Source: Mixophyes australis (taxonomy: Eukaryota; Chordata; Amphibia; Anura; Limnodynastidae). Taken from it: a DNA stretch of 64,000 nt. The notes under the pieces were generated by a model, which searched no databases, was not told the DNA's origin, and was given only the letters and a program-made list of their open reading frames with translations. The position numbers were made by a program, and so were the translations under genes. Of this stretch, positions 19,906-30,668 are shown one piece after another. The stretch spans positions 273,095,460 to 273,159,459 of the forward strand of contig JAVHZZ010000002.1 of assembly GCA_036250195.1 (NCBI GenBank), written 5' to 3'. Every line of letters begins with the position of its first letter. Within the stretch, counting starts at the first letter, position 1.

Positions 19906-20738
19906 ACGATGATCAGGCCAAAACCCTAAGGAAAAAATTCACAGAAAGGGACTATGATAATGAGGTGGTAGAGAAAGCATACAAGGAAATCAATGAGACA
20001 GATAGAAAATCTCTCCTTGCGTCAAAAGCCAAAAAAGACAACAATGAACAACCTTCATGACACAATTCAGTCAGGCTCACAAGGAGTTAGAGAGGATCAT
20101 CCAGAAACATTGGAACATATTACTTATAGATGACTCATTGACATAAATCATCCCAAAAAAAACAGGATAATTTATAGGAAGTCAAATTCCCTCAACGTCC
20201 ACCTTGGCAAATGTTGCATCCCCAATTACAAAATCAGCAAACAAGAAATCTGGCTTAAAGAAAACAGCGAGGGCTTTTTCCTTTGTACCAGATGCCAGGC
20301 CTGCAAACTAAGTAAGCAGGGTGGAACAAGACCCATAACGAGCATTCAGTTTAATGTAAAGTGAGAATCCCATAAGATCAAAGGCAAGCTAACTTGGGAT
20401 ACCACAGGAATTGTACATCTGTTAGACTGCCTGTGTGGGTGTCAGTATGTCGGACGCACTATCCGCATAAAACATGTAAGGATTGGAGAACAAATCAGAA
20501 AATCACATTGTGTCCGATCATTTCCTTAAATGTCATGACCCTAACCCATCTACCCTTAAGAGGGGGAGACTATATTGCATATATCTCAAAAGAGGAGACC
20601 AGGTGGATATTCAATCTTAAGACCCTGGCCCCCAGAGGACTTAATGTAGACTTCAACCTGGGTTACTTTTTGAACACTTTATACGTACCACATAATTTAT
20701 CTGGTCATCCATCAGCCCATGATTTCCACCACTGCTAG
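19906..20738 (+). pseudogene. second Penelope-like element, post-RT and GIY-YIG part
   Basis: The reading starts inside the helical region after the reverse transcriptase (ERDYDNEVVEKAYKEI). After a frame change near 20055 it continues with a region ending in a Cys pair motif (CTRCQACK). After an in-frame stop near 20362, a GIY-YIG module follows (VHLLDCLCGCQYVGRT, VRIGEQI) and then the C-terminal end (RGLNVDFNLGYFLNTLY). The domain order matches the first PLE at 13412-14313, but the sequence is clearly different, so this is another PLE family. The reverse transcriptase part is missing, apparently displaced by the hAT insertion or lost. Confidence 0.78.
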
Positions 20739-21421
20739 GTGCACCATAATTGTGCACATCAACATGTAATCGAGTGACCACCACCTACTGTATTTACAAT
20801 AATTTCAGTAGACACAACATTACAGTCATGGTAGCCACTTCAACTTTCCAAAACTATTTAGCCACTCATTTAATATCTGTGTACTTAGACAATGTGACCA
20901 TTTCATTCAATCCCTTCAGATGTAGCAGAATGTTAATAGTATCCCCATTACCAATCGACCCACTATTTCTTTGTATATGCTTGCAATTGCAACATTGTTT
21001 ATTGATATAATACTTTGTGACTAAAGATTATTTGATTTTTATTCAATGAACTACAGATTTTAATACCATTTGTTTGATACTAGAACAAATGTCAGCTACA
21101 GATTATAATGCTCTATGCATTTATTACCATATGCTTCATACTACATGAACAAACTACTGATTCCAACACCATTTGCTCACTATCAGAGAAATATCAATTT
21201 AGATACTAATATAGGGAATTTAACCTGGATCCCCCCTTTTTCATTGTGTCACCACGTACACTCTCTGCTTGAACTTGCAGCCTGTAATGACAATTATGTG
21301 ATATAGGAATCATCTGCCTCCATTTGCTTTCATTTCCACTCATTATCATCTAATTTCCAGCACCTGTCAGCACTGTCCGTGTCATACAAATACTGGCAAG
21401 GATGACCAGTTTACTTTCAGA
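20739..21421 (+). repeat. 3' untranslated region of second PLE
   Basis: AT-rich sequence without a gene. It continues across a nested hAT and resumes at 23444, where a hammerhead-like remnant is found. Confidence 0.5.
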
Positions 21422-22099
21422 CAGGGTCGGACTGGCCATCTGGCACTTCTGGCAAATGCAAGAAGGGCCGATGGCCAGAAGGGGCCGGTCCACATGTCCG
21501 CCGAGCAGCAGCATTCTGCGCGCTGCTCGGCGGACGGACTGTCAGTGACTGCCGCCTATGCGAGCAATCACGTGGGACGGCACCATGTGACAGGTGCTGT
21601 CCCATGTGATTACTTGCATAGGCGGCAGTCACTGATTTTCCGTTCGCTGACCAGCACGCAGAGTGCTGCTGCTGGATGTAAAAAGGTAAGTGTCTGTGTG
21701 TGTAAGTAATAGTGTGGCAAACAGTGGGGCTAACAGTGGGGCAAACAAACAGTGTGGCTAACAGTGGGGCAAACAGTGTGGCTAACAGTGTGGCAAATGA
21801 TGGGGCTAACAGTGGGGCAAGCAAACAGTGGGGCAAGCAAATAGTGGGGTAAACAAACAGTGGGGCAAACAAACAGTGGGGCAAACAGTGGGGCTAACAG
21901 CGTGTCTGTGGGGCTAACAGTGTGTCTAATAGTGTTGCTGTGTTTCTAATAGTGTGGCTGTGTTTCTAATAGTGTGGCTGTGGGGCTAATAGTGTGTGTG
22001 GCTAATTTTGTGCATGTGTGGCCCCATGTTGCTATAGTGTGCGTCTGTGCTTTGCCATGTTGCTAATAGTGTGCATGTGTGTTTGGCCATGTGCATATA

Positions 22100-22130
<31 letters not shown>

Positions 22131-23443
22131 GTATTTTAAATATAGCGTGTGTGTGTGTGCGCGCGCGCGCAGTATTTTAATATAATATGTGAGGAAAGGG
22201 AGGATCTTAATATAGTGTGGGAGGTAGGCTATTTAATGGTGGAATGTAGGTGGGGGCTTATTATTTAAGGTGAGGTGAAGGAACCGTTAATTTAATGCTG
22301 GGGTGGTTTAGGGCTATCAATTGAATATGGGGCTGATTTTGGGGAGGAGGGCTATGTATTAAATGTGAATATGAATTATTTGTTGTTGGGGTGGTTGTGG
22401 AAAGTGGCTTTATTTATTAAACTTTAATGCTATTTAATTTATTGCTTGGACTGTTTGAAGGGAGGGAAATATGTTTTGAGTAAATGGGTATACTCTTAAT
22501 TTAATATTGGGGCTGGTTAGAGGGAAATATGTCTACTTATTAAATGTGAATATTATTATTATTGTGGGGACTGGAGGGAGGCCTAATTATAAAATGTGAG
22601 TGCTATTGTTTTAACACCGGGACTGGTTGAAGTTTTCTAGATGTCATGTACCCATTTTTTTTCTTCAAAATAGGGCATCCAATATTTCAGGATCAAGACA
22701 AGAATGAACTGAGCAAAGGAAGCCAGCTGCTACAAGTGGTGAAAGTGACCAAGACAGGTAGGAGAGAGCAGGACAGTCTGCCAACTGTCCTGAATTTGGT
22801 GGGGCAGTCCTGAATTTGGGTGACTGTCTCCCTTAGTCAGGATTTGGTCCGACTGCAAGGACAGTTGGGAGGTATGTCCCGCTTCACAACGTACTGCTTG
22901 TGAAGGCAGAGCTGTGTGCTTCTAACAGTAGTGCCTGTGTATTTGTCTAAAATGATAACCATGTTAGGGGCCCTGCTGTCTTAAATACCTTGAGCCTTAA
23001 TCCACCTCTGGTTAGGGGAAGGGAACTGATAGCTGCTCCCAGTTCCTGGACAGGACACAGACTGCAGAGCAAGCCAAGGAGCTCTAAGTATCACAAGATT
23101 TGGTAATCTCGTGCGACAAAGAGTTTCCTTGCTCACTCTACAGGAAGTTCCCACCCTTATAGATGTCAGCAGCACCAGAAACATAAATAAGTACAGTGGG
23201 CTGGGGGTGTCATAATGTGCCTGGGGGGGTGGCATGATGTGGCTGGCAGGGTGTGATAAATGTAATGTATTATTATAATGTATGTTTCAATTACCCATGT
23301 TGGCCACACCTACAACACAAAGAGGTCACGCCCTGTTCGGCGCCGCAGCTGCGCAGCAGCACATGTTTTCTTTCCTGCTGGAACTGAGGTGGGCCTGTGT
23401 ACTTTAAATGCCGGGGCTGATTTTTAGTCCCAGTCCGGCCCTG
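21422..23443. mobile_element. non-autonomous hAT element with near-perfect TSD
   Basis: Left end CAGGGTCGGACTGG, right end CCAGTCCGGCCCTG. Flanks are CTTTCAGA (21414-21421) and CTTTTAGA (23444-23451), a 7/8 match to an 8-bp duplication. The interior has no transposase. It contains a TGTGGCTAACAGTGGGGCAAACA-type minisatellite in units of at most about 20 bp (21705-21990), GT/GC microsatellites (22100-22170) and TTTAATGCTGGGGTGGTTT-like sequence shared with the element at 37100-39226. Confidence 0.85.
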
Positions 23444-24275
23444 CTTTTAGATATCCCAGAGGAAGCCCAATCTGTTCTATGTGGGGTGAAACGCATTGGT
23501 GTAAGACCTATATTACCATCTTTAATCTCTTACCTTTCATCACCACTGTCACAATGTTTTACCAAAGCTGTCAAAACTCATCTTACAGACACCGGCTTTG
23601 AAAATTCCAGCCGCGGCATCACTATCACACAAGCCTGCTTTATTCAGGACAGACTACGCATGCGCACATCCCGACACTGCATATCAATTACGGGTCCACG
23701 ACCGAAGCAAACCACCCGCATCTAGGGGAGGAAAGGAGTACCTGGACCACAGGTGGGAGGCAATACAGTAATGCAGCTCGTCTGAGCTGCATTACTAAAC
23801 TAACGTGAGTTATCCATTGGGAACTTTTTACTACGCATATATCTGGAATCTCATGTACAATTCTCATGTTTGGAGCTATCAATGACTATTCCAAACCACT
23901 CCAAACTTTGTTTGAAAATACTTTTTGTATTAACAGCTATCCGGACAGAGGAATACATTGTTCTCTTCGACAATACTGTATTGCAACTCTTTAATTGGAC
24001 CTATCTATTTTGAGACATATTTGATCTCTGTGTATTACACCGTTTGCATTTATATCTAGATGCACATGTTTTTGAAAATATCAGAACGATTCAATTAGGG
24101 TGTCCAGATCCATGCATTATATATTCTACTTTGGTTGAACATTTTAGAACAATTTGTTACCAACCACTGGGGTGTGTAGATCTATGTATTATAACTTTGT
24201 CTTGTTCTGGCCAGAACCTATGCATGTGTTATATATGTATTTTTGTCAATAAAGATCATTTTCTATAACATATTT
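23444..24275 (+). repeat. terminal part of second PLE with decayed hammerhead core
   Basis: Just after the hAT, 23453-23500 reads CAGAGGA (CUGANGA with one change), stem GCCC/GGGG, GAAA and ACGCATT. This is the same layout as at 15146-15186 but with U4 changed to A, so it should be inactive. The rest is AT-rich and ends near an AATAAA at 24249. Confidence 0.5.
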
Positions 24276-24324
24276 CACATTGACAAACACCCATGAACCT
24301 ATATTTTCATTTTGAATAATCAAG

Positions 24325-24620
24325 CAGAGCACCTGAAGAGAACTCCTCAATAAAGAACAGGTGGGAATATCACCTGTCCATCAAGCTAGAGCTAGCGGAA
24401 TAAGGATTTAAGTCTGAATTGTCCATCATGCAGAATGACTGATGATGAACAAGTTGTCCAGTGACTAGGGAGTAGGTCTCTGTTAACGTAGCATCAGGGT
24501 TGCAAGAAGGTGTGTGGAATTTTATATTGTGAGCTACTTTGTCATCCTCACAATTAAAAAGCAAAGTTCAAGCAAAAATTTATCTTTTGTGCCTCATTGG
24601 AAGGGTGCTTGTGTCACAAT
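24325..24620 (+). repeat. LTR fragment related to the element at 1-2617
   Basis: AGAGCACCTGAAGAG, a purine-rich tract ending AACAGGTGGGA, then ATCACCTGTCC and GGATTTAAGTCTG appear in the same order as at 2390-2480. This is a decayed 3' end and LTR start of the same superfamily. No coding part is attached. Confidence 0.5.
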
Positions 24621-25640
24621 ATATATCACTGGTAGATGCTGCAAAGTTTTTGGGGTAAATTTCTACTCTGAATACCTTGTTGCATCTCATCCCTTGTATT
24701 GTTAATTGGATGGACTCTGGTGACAGTATTTCTGATGGAACATGTTATGTAAGAAAAATGAAGATTTTGTCTGGTGGGTGGGGCATCCAATACATCCGCT
24801 ATTTAATCCTACTAGTCGACTTCACTGATTAGCTATTGCCATCTGCCTTATTTCTGCCTTATTTGGCCGGTCAAAGATGCTCAAGTTTGCTCTCAGAGCA
24901 GTATCTGTGGCCGAGAATACTTTGAAGGTCTGTTGGAGACTGAAGGATTGTATGTTTCCACGGAGTCCAGCAACGCTATTGTGGCGATTTCCCGCCCTAC
25001 TAACACCGGCCATTCTACGCTACATTTTCTGCCTGAAATACCATTTGACAGGGCTGACAATCCGGTGGAGAAGAGACTAGGACTGCCTATTTGAACTACT
25101 GAACAGTCATTAACCTCACTTTAGTTGCCTGACTTGCTACCCCCTTGCCAGTTGCTGGAAGTGTCTTGAGCATGCAGTGGGGTAGTTACATCTTTGCCCC
25201 TGTCTCTGCAAATCACAAGCGCACTTATCGACTCTAGCTTGATCTGCAATGAAATCTGGAGGCTCGGGCATCATGGTACCAGTCCTGACGGTTTTGGCCC
25301 TGGTAAGAGACAGATCGATGATCCTCGATCTCCATGTCTGTGACAGCTTTTGAGGTGGACTTTACATTCATGTCTGTGCAACCTTCTTCTTTTGGTATTT
25401 ATTGCTTGTGATGTTCCCTTATTTATATTAACCGTAATATGTTTCACTGAATGTTTTAACACCAGTTAGAACCCATTCATATGCTTAAATACTTACTATA
25501 TTGCTTAGCTTAACATACTCTATTCTATACGATAGTATGTGGTTATTTGTTTTATCACTCTCTTCTAAAGGAAGGTTATGAATTGTGTATAAACCTTACT
25601 GACAAGCTATGATCTCACTTGTGTATTTGTTTGGACTAGT
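24621..25640. other. no recognisable feature
   Basis: About 1 kb of mixed-composition sequence. Short open frames only; no domain, repeat end or RNA gene was recognised. Confidence 0.5.
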
Positions 25641-25644
25641 AGAT

Positions 25645-25770
25645 AATACAGTCTGGCCTCCGAGAGGGTATGGATTTGAAATACTCGGGCTCGGTATTTG
25701 GAAAACCGAGCCCACCCGAACATAGCCGATCTGAGTATGGAGCCGAGCCAGCTCAGTACTTTCGCGGACC
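25645..25770 (-). repeat. decayed hAT terminus
   Basis: ACTCGGGCTCGGTATTTGG, ACCGAGCCCACCCGAAC and GAGCCAGCTCAGTAC strings match, as reverse complement, the terminal sequence at 19800-19905 in the same order. It is a fragment only. Confidence 0.45.
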
Positions 25771-25901
25771 CTCAGAACTGAAAACAAGACAAAACGGCAT
25801 TGTTGCGTTATCGGATCTCACTAGTTTTGGATAATATAGATACCGCCCTCCACGGAGATCCTGCACCATTTCACAGACAGACACGAAGGATAATTGGATA
25901 T

Positions 25902-26729
25902 TGGATAAGGTCATTTCAATTAATATCGAGCAAACTTGGTTGTCTTTGTCTGAAAAGATGCGTAGAGCACGCAACGGCGTGGAAAGGCGTACGCAGCTGC
26001 AACACGTGGCAATAACAGCGTTTACACATTTACATACATTCGCACAAATACGCACATCTCTAAATGGTACACATTAATTGTAGTGGCAACACATAGATAT
26101 TTATATTGAACTATAGTAGTATTCATGTTTAATATTATTATATGCATGTTAGTAAAACATATGGTTCAGGTTAAAGGAAAGGTGTCATGTCTGATATCAT
26201 TTTAATCCCCTATTCATCAGCAGCTGTCCAGTTCATTCAGCGAAGAGATCACGCATTGCATACTCTAGTTATTGATGTTAGGGAATAAACCTTTAAAGTG
26301 ACACTGCTATAAAATTCTAATAGACTAGTTGAGACTGGATTCTTGGCGGGAAAGTCAAAACACAACCCCTGGAGAGATGACCCCCACCTTTGGATATTTT
26401 GGTTTGAACTAGCCTATGATCTGCAACACCCTGGACCCTCCTGAAGCCTGGACCAATAGAAGCAAATCACGTAATTTGCATTGTTTCACTGTATTTCTAT
26501 CTGCATATAAGCAGGAGCTTTTCATCTAGTGGACAGTCATCTTTGACCACAGACTTCAGACCTGAATGACTGTTCACTGGATCCAGAGCGCCTTCGATAA
26601 GTAACGGCTGTACTTATTATTACTTCGCTTGAATTATTCTACTACTTTTTGAGAATAAATATTTGTGCGTTGGAAACACAAATCGAGATTCGACAATCGT
26701 TATTGTATAGCGACAAAACGGGCATAACA
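25902..26729 (+). repeat. 5' LTR of the endogenous retrovirus
   Basis: Matches 35444-36275 from TGGATAAGGTCATTTC to GGCATAACA with few substitutions and small indels. A TATA-like ATATAAG occurs near 26505 and an AATAAA near 26655. The exact left edge is uncertain because no clean TSD was found. Confidence 0.78.
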
Positions 26730-27438
26730 ATTTGGGGACTCGAAGCAGAGGTTACGCTACCGGACGATACGCAAGACCAACGGATTTCGGTTCCGCAACA
26801 AAGGGTCGAGACGCGTCATATACGGGTAAGAACGCAATGTGTTCGAAACCTGTTCATTACTCTGTGCTGTGAAACCGAATGTCCATTTTTGCATAATCTG
26901 AAGGAATGCTAACTTGAATCTAGGGAGAAAAGAGAAAACTGTTTCTTTTTATTGTCATATTGTGTTTTAATGTATTGTATTGCTTAGCGTATGTGTACTT
27001 CCTGCCTAGCGTATATGAACTTCCGGTAGATTTGCCACGTGTTTAAACAATCGTTTTGATAGTTGTTATACATGCATAGTATAATCACTAGTTAAAACCT
27101 CTGAAACGTTATTACTATTGTTGGGAACTTTGATTTTCTGCGCAGAAAAGGTGTATGTCGTGTGATTTGGTGACTTAAAATACTCTAAGGTTTGATCTAT
27201 TGTTAAATAAAGTGTCAGTTGCTGTCTGACGAGGCAGGTGCCCAACTGGTGTACGGTATACAAGGCAGGTATACTGGCGTCGCGCACCCCAGAGTAATCG
27301 CAACGTTTACTGATAACTAGTATCTTTAAGCGTTGCGATCGGATCGCACGGCAAGGAAAGCCGTGATTGTGACTTGGGAGCACGGGGAGGAATTCTGTTG
27401 GCAAGGCCGGTAATTGACTTTACCGGGTGCTGCCAGTT
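26730..27438 (+). other. retroviral primer site and leader
   Basis: Right after the LTR, TTTGGGGACTCG resembles the TGGGGGCTCG start of a retroviral tRNA primer site. A CGGGTAAGAA donor-like sequence occurs at about 26823. No gene lies here; the leader is cut by the element at 27439 and resumes at 30355. Confidence 0.5.
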
Positions 27439-28172
27439 TGTCAGGATTTCCCAGGTATGACCACGGAGAGAGCGTAAGTGGTTAAAGTGGCTTTATTAAG
27501 AAACACAAATAACAGTCCACCACGGATTGTGGCACAGATATACAGAAATGAAAAGACAGAGCAACAGTACAATGGGAACAACAATATAGAAGACTTAACA
27601 GATCCGTTAGATGGTATTCAGCGCAGCAGGTGTAGAGAGAGCAACAATAGCAGATCTTGGAATAGCGGTGCACTGCAACCACGGGTAAGTCTCACAAGGG
27701 AGTCCAGTCCTGATGAGAGACCTGAACTCACAGAACTTGGTAATGCAGACAGGAGCTGACAACTTGGTAATGCAGACAAGAGCTGACAACTTGGTAATGC
27801 AGACAGGAGCTGACAACTTGGTATTGCAGACAGGAGCTGACAACTTGGTAATGCAGACAGGAGCTGACAACTTGGTAATGCAGACAGGAGCTGACAACTT
27901 GGTAATGCACACAGGAACAAAGCACATGGAAATGCTCACAGGAACAAAGCACATGGAAATGCTCACAGGAGTGACCTGATGATCTGGCCCAGACTGTTTT
28001 AAGCAGGCAGGTTTGTATAGGCCTCATGCAGGTGATACAACTCCCAGTGATCAAGGAAAATAATCAAATTAGCACAGTTGCCCCTTTGGTGGGCAGTGGT
28101 ACTACAAGTAGAATACATAACAAATCCAATAAAGTCACTGGAGACAGTAGCTGCAGAATGCAAGTCGTGATA
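27439..28172 (-). repeat. 3' LTR of copy C with 27-bp tandem repeats
   Basis: The left LTR contains about seven copies of a 27-bp unit (GCAGACAGGAGCTGACAACT, then TGGTAAT) at 27738-27910, then a shorter repeat around ACAGGAACAAAGCACATGG. It keeps the promoter region that the right LTR has lost. Confidence 0.78.
27979..28019 (-). promoter_or_regulatory. copy C promoter and self-primer sequence
   Basis: On the reverse strand a TATACA box (from 28019) is followed 30 nt later by GGCCAGATCAT (27989 down to 27979). That 11-mer is perfectly complementary to ATGATCTGGCC just inside the other LTR (29959 down to 29949). Layout and spacing equal those of copies A and B, but the sequence differs. Confidence 0.6.
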
Positions 28173-28410
28173 GTACCCCCTCCTTAAAGGGCGAATTCCA
28201 GACGCCCAAATACTAGAAATGGTTGGAAAAGTCAGAGTCATAGTCCAGAATTGGGCATGTAGTTGAGAAGTCTTCGTGCAAGGACGGAAAGGGTATAGAA
28301 ACCACGCCACAAGGGAGTTGAGATCCAGGAGAATCTTTCTTCTTCTTCTTCTTCTTCTTCACTTTCTTTTTATGGTTTTTAGAGGGTTGCTGGAAATGGA
28401 GCGAAGAAAA

Positions 28411-28790
28411 CTATAATCTCAAAGTTGGAGTAGCCAGAGATAGAACATGTGGCATAGATGAAGCACTGGGAGTGAGATTGGTAAGTGCTGGTGCAAATTC
28501 TTCGATCACGGCCTCAGTAAAAAGCTGTAAATCAGACAGGATGGGATCTTGGGTTTCAATTAAGGGCTCTGCCCATTCCAGAGCTTCTCCTGTAAAGTTG
28601 GCTAACATGTAAAACATTTGCTTTCATTGAGTATCAAGGAGGTTGGATACAGAGGGAAAATGGGATATACAAAATGTAATAAGAGCATGAAATTGCTGAA
28701 TATCCACATTGAAGGTAGGTGGTTGGAAGACTTGAACAGAGGAAGAATTCGAATTTGTACGAGACTGGGTCATCTCAGTTTGTACATACG
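28411..28790 (-). pseudogene. Gag capsid-like fragment of copy C
   Basis: The reverse strand encodes FNVDIQQFHALITFC, SVSNLLDTQ and, after a stop or frame break near 28620, MFYMLANFTGEALEWAEPL and DPILSDLQLF. These match the sushi Gag capsid pattern (compare FSGQALAWASPLWE in copy A). It lies downstream of a zinc-knuckle segment in transcription order, the reverse of the usual order. It is short and broken, so probably non-functional. Confidence 0.65.
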
Positions 28791-29405
28791 TCCCCTCTGG
28801 AGCGGACTGTAAGGGCAGCGCCCCCTCTCGAGCAGACTGTAAGGGCGGCGCCCCCTCTGGAGCAGACTGTAAGGGCAGCGCCCCCTCTGGAACAGACTGT
28901 AAGGGCAGCGCCCCCTCTGGAGCAGACTGTAAGGGCAGCGCCCCCTCTGGAGAAGTCTGTAAGGGCAGCGCCCCTTCTGGAGCGGACTTTAAGGGCATCG
29001 CCCCCTCTGGAGCAGACTTTAAGGGCAGCGCCCCCTCTGGAGAAGACTTTCAGGGCAGCGCCCCCTCTGGAGAAGTCTTTAAGGGCTGCACCCCCTCTGG
29101 AGAAGTCTTTAAGGGCAGCACCCCCTCTTGAGAATTCTTTTAGGGCAGCGCCCCCTCTGGAGAAGTCTTTAAGGGCAGCGCCCCCTCTGGAGCAAACTGT
29201 AATGGCAGCGCCCCCTCTGGAGAAGTCTTTAAGGGCAGAGCCCCCTCTGGAGCGGACTTTAAGGGCAGCGCCCCCTCTGGATCAGACTTTAAGGGCAGCG
29301 CCCTTTCTGGAGAAGTCTTTAAGGGCAGCGGCCCCTCTGGAGCAGACTTTAAGGGCAGTGCCCCCTCTGGAGCAGACATTAAGGGCAGTGCCCCTTCTGG
29401 GTCAA
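28791..29405. repeat. 30-bp minisatellite inside copy C gag
   Basis: About 20 copies of a 30-bp unit such as GGGCAGCGCCCCCTCTGGAG followed by AGACTTTAAG or a variant. Because 30 is a multiple of three, it encodes a 10-residue repeat on the reverse strand (SAPEGALPLK type) with almost no stops. Substitutions between units are common; the period does not vary. Confidence 0.92.
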
Positions 29406-29499
29406 ACTGGGGAACCCGGGTTCTCATGGAAGCAGACAGCGTTTCTGGAATGGAGACAGAAGCTTGCGACTCAGAGCTGGAGGTAGAGGTTGAAGATGG

Positions 29500-29910
29500 T
29501 CAGAGTCTACGGAGCGAGCAATCCTGTAAAAAATGTACATCACTGGCACAGTAAAGACACAGTTTGTAGGTCCTCCTGCGCCATCGCTCCTCTTCGGTCA
29601 GGTGGGGGCGTGGAGCACCTGAAAACCTGTAATTTGTTACAGGAATATTGGAAGGTACTGATTGTAGAGAGTCAAAGGCAGACAAATTTGGTAATGAAAT
29701 GTTAGCAGCACAGTTAGACTCCTTACAGCAGGATGTATTAGGAGTGGAAACTGTAAGTTGCTTAAGCACTTGGTTCAGCAAAGAAGATACTTGCGCTATT
29801 TGAGTGCGAAGTTGAAGAATGTCCACTGGGAGCAACTGGAACAGGGAAATAGCAGCCATTGTCTTAATGTTGAATACGGAGTAGGCCATTACCCTGGAAA
29901 TCCTTTTCAA
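29500..29910 (-). pseudogene. Gag N-terminus and zinc knuckle of copy C
   Basis: The first frame after the reverse-strand primer site. It encodes a Leu/Gln-rich coiled-coil stretch (ILQLRTQIAQVSSLLNQVL), then LTEEERWRRRTYKLCLYC and the knuckle's remaining half, giving the C-x2-C-x4-H-x4-C pattern CLYCASDVHFLQDC. In sushi Gag the capsid domain should lie between these two; here it is missing and a capsid fragment lies downstream. The family packages element RNA. Confidence 0.65.
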
Positions 29911-29948
29911 AAGAGATGAAAGCCGTGCAGCAGCATGCTTGGTATTAA

Positions 29949-29961
29949 GGCCAGATCATAC
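29949..29961 (-). promoter_or_regulatory. predicted self-priming binding site of copy C
   Basis: On the reverse strand GTATGATCTGGCC follows the right LTR end. It parallels GTAAGATCAGGCC in copies A and B, and its ATGATCTGGCC pairs with the copy C LTR at 27979-27989. Confidence 0.6.
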
Positions 29962-30354
29962 TGTCAGGATTTCCCAGGTATGACCACGGAGAGAGCGTAA
30001 GTGGTTGAAGTGGCTTTATTAAGAAACACAAATAACAGTCCTCCACGGATTGTGGCACAGATATACAGAAATGAAAAGACAGAGCAACAGTTCAATGGGA
30101 ACAACAATATAGAAGACTTAACAGATCCGTTAGATGGTATTTAGCGCAGCAGGTGTAGAGAGAGCAACAATAGCAGATCTTGGAATAGTGGTGCACTGCA
30201 ACCACGGGTAAGTCTCACAAGGGAGTCCAGTCCTGATTAGAGACCTGAACTCACAGAACTTGGTAATGCAGACAGGAGCTGACAACTTGGTAATGCAGAC
30301 AGGAGCTGACAACTTGGTAATGCAGACAGTAGCTGCAGAATGCAAGTCGTGACA
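29962..30354 (-). repeat. 5' LTR of copy C, internally deleted
   Basis: Matches both ends of the left LTR but lacks the middle, including most 27-bp repeats, the TATA box and the predicted start site. As this is the promoter LTR in the element's orientation, the copy can no longer be transcribed from it. Confidence 0.78.
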
Positions 30355-30668
30355 CAATTGTAATAAATGCAACAGATTTGTTGGAGAGTCAGGGGTAATC
30401 GGGTAGCTAATAGCCCTTTAGACCGCATTGATTTCTCTTTTAGGGGTCCTCGTTTAGTACGAGAGGAAGCGAGTGGACACGCCTTGCAGCAAATACGTCC
30501 ACAGGCCGGTAAAATATCTCTAGCGGTAGATTGCGGGTGGCAGAGTGTTGAAAGTAGTGGCAGAATATTGTATTCCTGGGACCCTATATTGTGGTAGGAT
30601 ACTGTGTATTCCTGGGACCCTATATTTTGGCAGGATTTTGTGATATTCCTGGGACCCTATTGTTCAAC
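30355..30668 (+). other. retroviral leader, second part
   Basis: No gene. Contains three near-copies of TATTCCTGGGACCCTAT (about 30569, 30608 and 30643) just before the gag ATG. Confidence 0.5.

Larger units (their letters stand above)
27439..30354 (-). mobile_element. non-autonomous sushi-type LTR element (copy C), reverse strand
   Basis: LTRs of one family bound it: 27439-28172 (734 bp) on the left and 29962-30354 (393 bp, internally deleted) on the right, with TGTCA.../...TGACA ends. Flanking 5-mers are CAGTT (27434-27438) and CAATT (30355-30359), a 4/5 match. The interior of about 1.8 kb has gag pieces and a minisatellite but no pol. The reverse-strand polypurine tract (AAGGAGGGGGTAC) lies at 28173-28186. 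Confidence 0.8.

Noticed and set aside
26734..26752. Assignment of the retroviral primer site to one specific tRNA
   Set aside because: TGGGGACTCG resembles the proline-type site, but the following bases do not extend the match, so no tRNA is named.
28791..29405. CRISPR-like array of 30-bp repeats
   Set aside because: Repeats are contiguous without spacers, inside a eukaryotic retrotransposon; it is a minisatellite.
28719..29486. 255-residue plus-strand open frame (repeats of PLEQTVRAAP type)
   Set aside because: It is the antisense reading of the 30-bp minisatellite; a period divisible by three keeps several frames open.
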